Source: Cryoendolithus antarcticus
Lineage: Eukaryota; Ascomycota; Dothideomycetes; Cladosporiales; Cladosporiaceae
DNA: 64,000 nucleotides
Direction of reading: 5' to 3'
Assembly (NCBI GenBank): GCA_002077065.1
Contig: NAJO01000035.1
Span: 186,001-250,000 of the forward strand
Made by a program: the position numbers and the translations under genes. Below, one piece after another: positions 50,427-59,300 of this stretch (positions are counted from its first letter, which is position 1; each line of letters starts with the position of its first letter). The notes under the pieces were generated by a model. That model had not been told where the DNA came from. It ran no database searches and saw nothing but the letters and a program-made list of their open reading frames with translations.

Positions 50427-51138
50427 ATGACAACAACTAAAGAGGAGAAGCCATGGCACGCGGCGTTCCCTGCTCCTCGTCTAACAGCCGACATAATGCC
50501 CCAGCGTCGCGCGCAGATGATCCTCTCCATGCGAATCGCCTCTATGCTCATCATAGATGTGCGGCGAACGGACTACGAAGGTGGAAGTATTCGGGGGAGT
50601 TTGAATATACCCGCGCAGGGATTTTGGTGGAATCGAGGGATGTTGTGAGTTCTGCTTGACTTTCCTTGTGCGCGATGGGGACAGGGGCTGGGGAAGGGCT
50701 TGAGGAAGGGCAAGCTTGTGGGAATTAGTAAACGGGAGGGGTGAAGTGGCTAATGTGAGATTCGAAGGTATGAGTTGGCTTATAAGAGTGATATGGAGTG
50801 GGTCGTCTTCACCTGCGGTTAGTTCTTCCTCTATCGAACCTGAGTAATTCCAATTTCTAGCTGCTCAACACTTCGTAGGTTCATCCAATGGGCGCGCGCC
50901 TCGCTGTGCCGCTTGGTTCCTGGAGCACGTCCGCGAAGTCGCGGAAGATGCGAATATGAACATCATGGTGCTGGAGGGTGGAGTGAAGGGCTGGGTGAAA
51001 GCCGGGCCACAGTTTACGGCGCTGATGGATGGGTACGATGAGGCTCATTGGACGGATTTGTTTGCGCAGGAGGGTAAGGAAGGGGAGGGAGGTGGAGAGG
51101 TGAAGACTGGGGTAGGGCAGGGGGATGTTGGGAAGTAG
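50427..51138 (+). CDS. Rhodanese-fold Cys-phosphatase / arsenate reductase-like protein (CX5R)
   Basis: 175 residues from three exons: 50427-50644, 50768-50817 and 50879-51138. The introns (123 and 61 nt) join frames exactly (GML|YELAYKSD and FTC|GSSNGR). It has the layout of the small Cdc25/Acr2-type rhodanese proteins, with IDVRRTDYEGGSIRGSLNIP as the conserved opening, then the active-site loop CGSSNGR (Cys89 to Arg95, a CX5R phosphatase loop) followed by APRCAAWFLEHV. NIMVLEGGVKGWVKAG completes the fold. Yeast Ych1 and the arsenate reductase Arr2 are relatives. The substrate (phosphoprotein, arsenate or persulfide) cannot be told from sequence. The C-terminus is a Gly/Glu-rich tail. Confidence 0.85.
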
Positions 51139-51236
51139 AGGTGTTTAAATGTATGTGCATTCGTACACGGCGCCATATCGCAACGCCCAGCAAAAGTCAC
51201 GAAACGCCACGCTATGCCCAGACATGCTCTGCCAAT

Positions 51237-52187
51237 TCAAGCAAGCCCTCTCAACGCCCCAAGCGCGATCCTCAGGCCCGCAACTCTGCCCGCCAACTGC
51301 GCGCGATACGAACCAGCCACTTCCGGCGATGCTTTGCGGTAATGCTTCCACTGCTCGACAGCTGTGGTCCAGACATCAAAGTCGCCCAAGATGATCTGGC
51401 CGCTGTAGAAGGCATCGAAGATGATGGCGTCAGGCTGCGGGGCATCTGCTGAGGCAGCGACGAGCGGCTCACTTTCAGGATCTAAGACGCGGCCAGAGGG
51501 GTTGAGGGATCGCAGCTCGATGCCAGTCTGCTCGTCTGTCTCAAGCGAGCGGCGGACGCCGCGCTCTTCGCTGTCTAGATCTTGGGCTGACGGAGCAGCT
51601 GGTACTGCTCGCGTAGTTGTAACGTCAGATACGGCATTCCGGAGCTTCTCTCGCGATAGATGCGCAGAGAGCTGTACGAGCTGCAACCACAGCACCAGCG
51701 AATCTAACAGCAGAAGCATGATCTTACTGCTCGGCCCTTGCTGCCCAACGAAGTCCATGATCAATCCGCCTTGCAGCACACCTCGTGTAGCTTCACCCGC
51801 TGACGGCGCAGAAAGCCATAGATGCAGCAGCATGCACAGGACGTTTGGAATCAGCACACCAGCTGCGTAAGGCTGCGGCTCGAATGGCCTCGGATACGCT
51901 GCTGGCTTCGGCGAGAGAAGCGTGAAGTGTACCATAGCGCGGAAGATGAAGCGCAGGAAGGAGCAGTCCATGTAGTATATACAGCTCAGCTCGGCGTAGA
52001 CCAGAATGTCCAGCTGCTTGATCAAATCCTCCAGTAATGACCCTCGCTTCCTGTTGAATGTCTGGCGGTTGGCCTTTTGGCGCTCTTTCAGCTGGGTGGG
52101 CGTGAGAGTATTGGCCTCCGGCGCTGCCGCATGGCTGCCGGCGTGTAGGCGCGAGGACGATGCTTCGGGCGCGGCTTCATCGTTCAT
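51237..52187 (-). CDS. DUF1746 membrane protein, Dsc4/DscD-like
   Basis: 316 residues in one exon, starting at ATG 52187. The conserved region begins RQTFNRKRGSLLEDLIKQLDILVYAELSCIYYMDCSF and has about four hydrophobic segments, including VLIPNVLCMLLHLWL and IMLLLLDSLVLWLQLVQL. The last 130 residues are soluble, with a conserved IILGDFDVWTTA-type end. DUF1746 is found in subunit 4 of the Golgi DSC ubiquitin ligase, which in moulds activates the sterol regulator SrbA by cleavage. That assignment is by family and is likely, not proven. The gene is divergent from mph1, with 279 bp between start codons. Confidence 0.8.
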   Translation of the reverse strand: MNDEAAPEASSSRLHAGSHAAAPEANTLTPTQLKERQKANRQTFNRKRGSLLEDLIKQLDILVYAELSCIYYMDCSFLRFIFRAMVHFTLLSPKPAAYPRPFEPQPYAAGVLIPNVLCMLLHLWLSAPSAGEATRGVLQGGLIMDFVGQQGPSSKIMLLLLDSLVLWLQLVQLSAHLSREKLRNAVSDVTTTRAVPAAPSAQDLDSEERGVRRSLETDEQTGIELRSLNPSGRVLDPESEPLVAASADAPQPDAIIFDAFYSGQIILGDFDVWTTAVEQWKHYRKASPEVAGSYRAQLAGRVAGLRIALGALRGLA

Positions 52188-52365
52188 GTCTTGAGGGTGT
52201 CGGCGTGTCACATGGTTCGTGGCGCATTGGAGCCGGAGGTGTGACCGAGCTCAGGAGTCTGCCGAGCCAAATGATCGCGGTGTGTTCCAACGGGTCACTG
52301 TATGGAAGATGAGCAGGTCAAACATGCTGAAGTCGTCGGGAGGCCCAAGCCGCGACATCATCAAA

Positions 52366-52380
52366 TTAGGGTTAGGGTTT
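52366..52380 (+). promoter_or_regulatory. Telomere-like repeat (TTAGGG x 2.5) upstream of mph1
   Basis: TTAGGGTTAGGGTTT. The AGGGTTAGGGT core ends 88 bp before the mph1 start codon, in the same orientation as the box before bub2. It lies in the divergent promoter shared with the DUF1746 gene. Confidence 0.5.
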
Positions 52381-52466
52381 GAGTCGCGTCTTCTCGACTT
52401 CACGCGTCTTGATCGGTAAAGTGATGGCAATACATGGCTCCCATGTAGCGCACTGGTGATCTCACG

Positions 52467-55400
52467 ATGTCCGTGAGTGACGGCTACGGTAGCGATGGCG
52501 ATGACACGGCCTTCCTCGCCGCCGCGACCCAAGTCGAAGCATCACAATCCGTTGCTTTCGCCACTTCACCGAGACCTGCCAAACGAAGGCGAGTCCATGG
52601 GCCTAGCCAGCTCGACGGAGCAAGCTCAGCAGAGCTCGAATGGTCGGGCAGCGATGGCGAGCACAGCTCCCCGCAGATCTTACCTCGCAAATCTGCCACA
52701 ACGACTGGACCAACCCAGCAAAGTGATGCGTCGGGAGAGGCAGATGAAGATCCCGACTACTACTTTCCAGGTGAGCTGGACGCACAAGACGAGCAGCCAG
52801 CGAAGCAGTCAAAGTATAAGATTCATGTGCCGAAGAATGGGCGTGTTCTGCAGGACCTGTATCTGACCCAGACACAAGTTGGTCTCGACGACGATCCAAC
52901 AGCGCTCAGAGGAGCAATCTGGAAGAAGCCAAAACCACCGCCACCACCCTTATTCAATGGCGGTGTCAGGACTCTGGCGCCATTCAATCCCGCTTCTCGT
53001 GCACCTGCGCGAGGGATCGACTCGTTCTTACAATGTCAGCCGTTAGCCCAGCGTCAGCCGCCGTCAGAAAGCGATGAGGCACTCGCCAGACGTCCGCAGG
53101 CTGAGGAGAATGCTCAGTCCCGGAAGTCATCTAATATCGCTACTGCGCGACCGGCTCTGCCTGCGGTGCCTGGCACTCAGGTCGACGACGACCTTGCGGA
53201 TCTTCCCTCCGATGCGTTCTCGTCTTCCGCGCCAGAGATAGTCGGAGCCACCGAACTCAACCAAGCTCGTGCGAATGGTCTGCGTGCACCACAGACGGGC
53301 CTCAAACAGATGACCATATTCGGAAAGCCAGCTACTCAAGACCTGACTGCGTCTCAAGCGGCCACTAAGAAGCACAACTGGCCATTGTCAGCGCGAGAGG
53401 AGCCAGCTACGCATCACAAGCTGGATGCCGAGGAAATGAAGACATGGGTCTATCCCACAAATTTGGGTAGCATTCGTGACTATCAATTCAACATCGTCGC
53501 ACGCAGCATGTTTCACAATACGCTGGTCGCATTGCCGACTGGGCTTGGAAAGACGTTCATAGCTGCCACTGTCATGTTAAATTGGTACCGTTGGACGTCT
53601 TCAGCGCAGATCGTGTTCATGGCACCCACGAAGCCTCTGATCGCTCAGCAAATGGAAGCTTGCTATGGCATAGTGGGTATCAATCGCAGGGACACAGTAC
53701 TTATGACTGGTGAAACAACACCCGGTATTCGAGCAGAGGAGTGGCTTGACAAGCGAGTCTTCTTCATGACACCGCAGACTGTAATCAATGACCTCAAGAC
53801 CGGCATCTGCGACCCGAAGAAGATCGTTCTGATCGTTGTGGATGAGGCACACAAAGCCACTGGTGGCTATGCATACACTGAGGTCGTGTCGTTCCTGCGC
53901 AGGTTCAACACGAGCTTCCGTGTTCTAGCCTTGACTGCCACGCCCGGCTCCACTGTCGAAGCTGTCCAAGCTGTTATTGACAATCTGGGTATCGCTCGCA
54001 TTGAGCTCCGGACTGAGCAGTCGCTGGACATCGTTCAGTACACTCACCGCAAGGACATGGAGACCGAGCTGTTCGACTATAGCGACGACCAGCAACTCAT
54101 AATGGACCACATGTCGAAAGCGTTAAAGCCCATTCTTGACAAGCTCAATGGGAACAACGCGTACTGGTTGAAGGATCCCATGTCGCTTACTGCATACGGC
54201 CTGCAGATGGCAAGAACGCAATGGGCCAGATCTGACGCAGGACGCAAGGCACCGCAAGGACTGAAGGGAATGGTGCAAGCGTTATTCACAGTGCTATCAC
54301 AAATTGCACATAGTCTGAGCTTGCTGAAGTTCCATGGCATAGCGCCCTTCTTCGCAAGTGTACTCGAATTCCAGCGCAACGTCGAAAGTGGACAAACGAA
54401 GGGCAAGTATGCGCAGCAGATCACGCAGTCCGAGGACTGGACAAAGGCGATGAGCTTTATGCGGACCTGGTCTAACAATCCAGACTTCATCGGCCACCCC
54501 AAGCTCCAGTACCTCCGTGAGGTGGTTATGAATCACTTTCTTGATGCCGGCGACGGTGTAGCCAGTACGGCGCGTGCCACGCGCATCATGGTTTTCGCGT
54601 CGTATCGTGACAGTACGCAGGACATCTGCAGAGTGCTCAAACGCAACGAGCCGATGATCCGACCGAGCGAGTTCGTCGGGCAAGCTGCGTCGAAAGGGTC
54701 TGAAGGCATGAACCAGAAGAAGCAAAATGCTGTCATCCAGGACTTCAAGTCAGGCAAATTCAACGTTCTGGTCGCTACCTCGATTGGTGAGGAAGGTCTA
54801 GACATAGGAGATGTCGATCTCATCGTCTGCTACGATAGCTCGGCTTCGCCGATCCGCATGCTGCAACGCATAGGCCGGACTGGCCGAAAGCGGGTTGGTC
54901 GAGTAGTGCTTACACTAATGAAAGGCAAGGAGGAGAACGACTTTGCGAAGGCGAAGGATAATTACAGCCACATTCAGAAGACCATCGCGGATGAAAAGAA
55001 GTATGCCTACAGAGACGACCAGAGCCCGCGCATTCTCCCGAAGGAGGCGCAGCCGGTGGTTGTCAAGCGCGTCGTCGATATACCTCTCGAGAACAGTCAG
55101 CCTGTTGATCTGAATGAGAAGGCTCGCAAGCAGCGAGGAAGAGGCAAAATCAAGCGGCCCCCGAAGAAGTTCCACATGCCAGACAATGTACGCACCGGCT
55201 TTGTCAGTGCGAAGAAGCTCGGGTCTGGTGGTGAAGAGAGTGAGGACATCGAAGTGGCGTCCAAGGTAGTAAAGAAGAAGGCACCGCCGAACCCCAAGAA
55301 GCGAGCGCCATCACCTGAGCTCGAGCCTGCACAGATCCCGTATCTGGATGATGTTACCCTCAATTACGACCAGCAGCGCGAACTTGAACGCAAGTATGCA

Positions 55401-56159
55401 CAGACCAACGATCTGAGTGACAACACTGTCGTCCAGGCGCCGGACCCGAGTCGGTTTCCTGACTCCCTTCGAGTCCTGACTGCGACGAAGTATCTCCGCC
55501 ATGGTCGAGCATCCGAAGCAGTCTCGAAAGCGCTGCAAGCCATTCGTGCTATCGACGAGGATCGAGTCGAGCGAATGAAGTCCCTCTTCCAGGAGAGCGA
55601 CCAGACTGATATGACAGGCATGCGTGCTCGTCTCATCAGTCAGGTCGCCGAACCGGACTCGGACGCTGAGCTTCCCTCACTACCCATCCTCACCGCCGCC
55701 AAGAAACGAAAACCCACGAAACGCAAGGCCGTGTCCAAATCCAAGACAACGCCTCGCGCCCAGCCCCAGGCCAAGAAGTCGAACGCCAGCCGCCGCGCAG
55801 CCCTTTCATCAGACATGGAACGTTCTGAGTCCAGCCCAGAGCCTACGCCTGCACACCTCAAGCTGGGCACGCAGGGCATCGATCTTGGCTCGCGGGACAC
55901 GAGCGGTGAGGACAACGACGACGATGAGGCTGATAGTGACTTGGAGCAGTTCGTCGTGGGCAGCGATCAGCCTGTGGAAATGGCTAGTAGTTCGTTGCCT
56001 GGGACGCCGGCAAGGCGAAGAATGCAATTGGATGTGCTGGTCGAGAGTGATGAGGACGATGCTGTGGAGGAGGTAGAGGCGCCTGCTGCTGGAAGAGGAA
56101 GGCTGAAGAGACGACACGTCGTGGCGGATGAGGATGAGGATGATGACAACGACGAGTGA
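52467..56159 (+). CDS. mph1: ATP-dependent DNA helicase Mph1 (FANCM family)
   Basis: 1230 residues in one exon. Mph1 is the fungal FANCM orthologue, a 3'-5' superfamily 2 helicase that unwinds D-loops and remodels stalled forks. The N-terminal 300 residues are disordered and contain LKQMTIFGKP, similar to a short motif in other fungal Mph1 proteins. The helicase core starts WVYPTNLGSIRDYQFNIV and holds Walker A LPTGLGKT (near 355), the DEAH box VVDEAHKATGGYAY (near 457) and LALTATPGS. The FANCM-type helical insert, VATSIGEEGLDIGDVDLIVC and motif VI QRIGRTGRKR (near 800) follow. The C-terminus is long, basic and Ser-rich, and ends in an acidic run. Start 52467 is the first ATG in frame. Confidence 0.95.
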   Translation: MSVSDGYGSDGDDTAFLAAATQVEASQSVAFATSPRPAKRRRVHGPSQLDGASSAELEWSGSDGEHSSPQILPRKSATTTGPTQQSDASGEADEDPDYYFPGELDAQDEQPAKQSKYKIHVPKNGRVLQDLYLTQTQVGLDDDPTALRGAIWKKPKPPPPPLFNGGVRTLAPFNPASRAPARGIDSFLQCQPLAQRQPPSESDEALARRPQAEENAQSRKSSNIATARPALPAVPGTQVDDDLADLPSDAFSSSAPEIVGATELNQARANGLRAPQTGLKQMTIFGKPATQDLTASQAATKKHNWPLSAREEPATHHKLDAEEMKTWVYPTNLGSIRDYQFNIVARSMFHNTLVALPTGLGKTFIAATVMLNWYRWTSSAQIVFMAPTKPLIAQQMEACYGIVGINRRDTVLMTGETTPGIRAEEWLDKRVFFMTPQTVINDLKTGICDPKKIVLIVVDEAHKATGGYAYTEVVSFLRRFNTSFRVLALTATPGSTVEAVQAVIDNLGIARIELRTEQSLDIVQYTHRKDMETELFDYSDDQQLIMDHMSKALKPILDKLNGNNAYWLKDPMSLTAYGLQMARTQWARSDAGRKAPQGLKGMVQALFTVLSQIAHSLSLLKFHGIAPFFASVLEFQRNVESGQTKGKYAQQITQSEDWTKAMSFMRTWSNNPDFIGHPKLQYLREVVMNHFLDAGDGVASTARATRIMVFASYRDSTQDICRVLKRNEPMIRPSEFVGQAASKGSEGMNQKKQNAVIQDFKSGKFNVLVATSIGEEGLDIGDVDLIVCYDSSASPIRMLQRIGRTGRKRVGRVVLTLMKGKEENDFAKAKDNYSHIQKTIADEKKYAYRDDQSPRILPKEAQPVVVKRVVDIPLENSQPVDLNEKARKQRGRGKIKRPPKKFHMPDNVRTGFVSAKKLGSGGEESEDIEVASKVVKKKAPPNPKKRAPSPELEPAQIPYLDDVTLNYDQQRELERKYAQTNDLSDNTVVQAPDPSRFPDSLRVLTATKYLRHGRASEAVSKALQAIRAIDEDRVERMKSLFQESDQTDMTGMRARLISQVAEPDSDAELPSLPILTAAKKRKPTKRKAVSKSKTTPRAQPQAKKSNASRRAALSSDMERSESSPEPTPAHLKLGTQGIDLGSRDTSGEDNDDDEADSDLEQFVVGSDQPVEMASSSLPGTPARRRMQLDVLVESDEDDAVEEVEAPAAGRGRLKRRHVVADEDEDDDNDE

Positions 56160-56322
56160 CGTGGATAGACTTGCTTTGAATTGCAGAATGGCTTGTGAAG
56201 CGCAAAAAGCTTCTCACTCGTATATGCCCAGATATGTATACTCACACTCACAGCCAGGTGGCCACACCCAACCCGAGCAGCTGACCCAAGAAGTACCTCC
56301 AAGTCCCACAACGCCTTCTATC

Positions 56323-59300
56323 CTATTTCCAAATCTTCCACCCCTTCTTCTTCTCCCCATACCCGTTCCCCTCCCCATCCTCCCACTCCGCCCGTCCTCC
56401 CTCCTCCCTCAACCCCAGTTTCCTCCCCTCCCCACCACCTCCACCCACCGCCCCACTCCCTCCACTCAACCCCAAAAATCTCTCCGCCTTGCTCATCCCT
56501 CCACCCCGTCTGCCAACCTGATCCTCCGCACTCACACCCTCAAACCGCCCCTGCCCAGCCTTCGCAGCCGGTCCCGAAGGCGCTCCGGGCGCTTGAGCAG
56601 GGGACGGGGACCGCGAGTAGCTGCCCTCGGACGTGTAGTCCGTGTAGCTCCCCTCTGACCCCGAACGGGAAGGAGACCGAGGCGGCGGCCCATCCCCGTG
56701 ATCATTCGGACGCGGAGCCGAGAGCCGGCGGAAGAGGGATGTGAATTTATTTGGCGGCTTTTGCTGCATTGCGCCTTGGTTTTGAGATGGGTAGGGATGC
56801 GGGTTCCTGTCTACTTGGGGCGGTGGGCCGTGGTGCTGCAGCAGCGTGCTCTTACCCGTGCCAGGCTTCCCGGAGACGTTGTAATTGTCGTAATCCATGG
56901 CATTGCCCGACGATGCTTCGTGGTGTTGGAGTTGAGGCTGTGCGTTCGCGCCTACAGGCGGCTGAGCGAGGTCGTAGCCACGATCATACGACGTCCGCTC
57001 CGCGCCCGCGGAAGTCGGAGGGGCGTGGTCGAAGTAGCCGCCCGTAGCTGCTTCGCTGTAGCGCTCGAGGTTCGGTTGGGGAGCCATGCGGCGGCGGTAG
57101 GAGCTGCTGGCTGTGCTTGCTTGGCGCTGGACGCCGGGTTCGCCGCCTTCAGGATGATGGTGCGCTGCTGACGCTGCTGCGGCGCCACCGGCCGCAGTGA
57201 CACCGAGGGCTTCGAGTTCCTTACCGCGGCCGGCTTCGCCTAGGGGTGTTTCGCCTTCGCTGCTGTGGCCGTCGTCGGAGTAGTCATCCGCGTTGTTCTT
57301 TGGGCCTCGCCTCCTGCTGAGGCGCGAAAAGAGCCCGCCCTTCTCCAGCTTTTGCTGATACTCGTCCAGCTGCGGCCCGTCTTCGACGAAGAGCGCAGGC
57401 ACAAGCAATCTGTACCTCTCCGTCCGACCTCTTGGATCCGTCTGATCAACCTCAACACACAAATTGACATCGAGTCCACCGTCAAGCGAGATCTCGCCCA
57501 TCTCTCTGCCGTCCAGATTCCCGTCGGCGCCACCTTTAGCCGCAGCCTTGCGAGCAGCTTTGACAGACATATTCGTCGGCCTGCGATACAGCCCCGGTCT
57601 CGGAGCAGGATCAGAAGACATCGAATTGCTACGTTGATGTGACCCAGTATTCGCCATCGACAAAGGTGGATTCGCGGATCGCTGTCCCTGCGCCGCAGAA
57701 CCGGAGAAGCGTCGTACAAGCTTATTCATCCCCGTCGCACTCCGTCCAGTAAGCGACATCGTCCTCCTCATACTCCCCGGCGGGAATTGCCTGCTATCCT
57801 CCGGCTCAAGTCTCGGACTACCAGGCGGCGTCGTGCCGGGCTTGTAATCCCGGATCGTGCAAAAGTTCCGCCGCGGCAGCAAGTGCGTGTTATTCCGCTT
57901 ACTGCCATCGACATCGTGATCGAACATCGGGATACAGTCTTCATCCGTCTCATGATCAAGATGATGGATTTTGTTGCGCTTGTTCAGCACATCCGCCATC
58001 ATGGGCGGCGGCGGGGTGTTAACGATCGCCGAGCTGATGATGTTGGGCATGTAACGCCAGTCCTTGTCCTTCGCGATGCCGAGCTTGGCGTTCGAGTAGA
58101 ATTGGCCTACAGCAGCGAGGTGCACGTCGCCGCCAAGGATCGTCACGCGGATTGACTTCTCCGCCGCGAGGGCTTGGAGTTCCTGAATGAACCAGTTGCG
58201 CTCCGCTTTGTGGTGTTTGGCTGTCCAGTGGTCGTCCAAGTCGTCCAAGATCTCCACGCCGCCGTCGAACTTGTTGACGAAGCCGCCTAGAAGACCGGTA
58301 CGGCCTAGGGCTTTGATGGGGTCCATGACTTTGGATGTGAGGATGTTTTCGAGGAAGTTCAGGCGAGGGTAGGCGATTGGTACGCCGAGTAGGACCAGTA
58401 GATGCTTGGTTCGACCTTTGACGAGCTCTTGGCGAAGACGCGAGAAGACGATATCGTAAGTCTCTTGGCTCAAGATCTCATCTCGCATGCGTTCCGTTCG
58501 ACAGTCTAGTCCGAGAAACGCAATGTTCGCTCCCAGGTAGGTGAAGATATGCCGACTTAGCTCCGCAATATACGGCCCCGGATGCGCACCAAGCAGCCAG
58601 CTCGGCTCTTCCTTCGCCGTCTCAGCAGGCACAGATTGATGCTGGAATAGCATGTAGTACTTGAACGCCACCGCCCCAACGCCAGTGAATACTCGCGAAC
58701 TCATGAAGTGATGCGGATAGCTCCCAAACCCATCGATAATATCGTGATCATCCCAGAGATTCACCATCGGAATCTGCGAGTTCGCCATCGAGAATAGACC
58801 CTGCGAGAACCACATGCAATATCGATTCAGGTAGAAGGACTCGAGCTCTTCTTGCATCTCCACAGAGAAGTCAGTGGAGTGCTTGTGCTCTAAATTCTTG
58901 ATCTGCAGCCAATCGCGGAAGAGCGTGGTGTCGCGCATCGCAGCGTCGTTATAGATCTGATCGCCACCGCCGAGCATGACATGGAAAGGACGGTGCTGAT
59001 GTCGATTCAGCACGTCTCGCCAAAGGGGATCAGGACCAGAGAAGTCATCCGCATTGACGGTCATGGAGAAGCCGTTGCAGGAATGGAACATAATGTTCAT
59101 TGACTCGCTGGCTGCTGGGACCCAGAAACCCAGCGCAGGACCGCGGTTGATGCGGTAGGCGATGCGAGTCTGGACGTTACGCAGCTCGATTTCGAGGTTG
59201 AAGCGCCAGAATGTCACGCCGCGCTCGGTGAGCAGGCGGTGGGCTTTCACTTCGCGGTATTTGCTTAGCTTCTCGCCATCACGACGTTTGATGCGAGATT

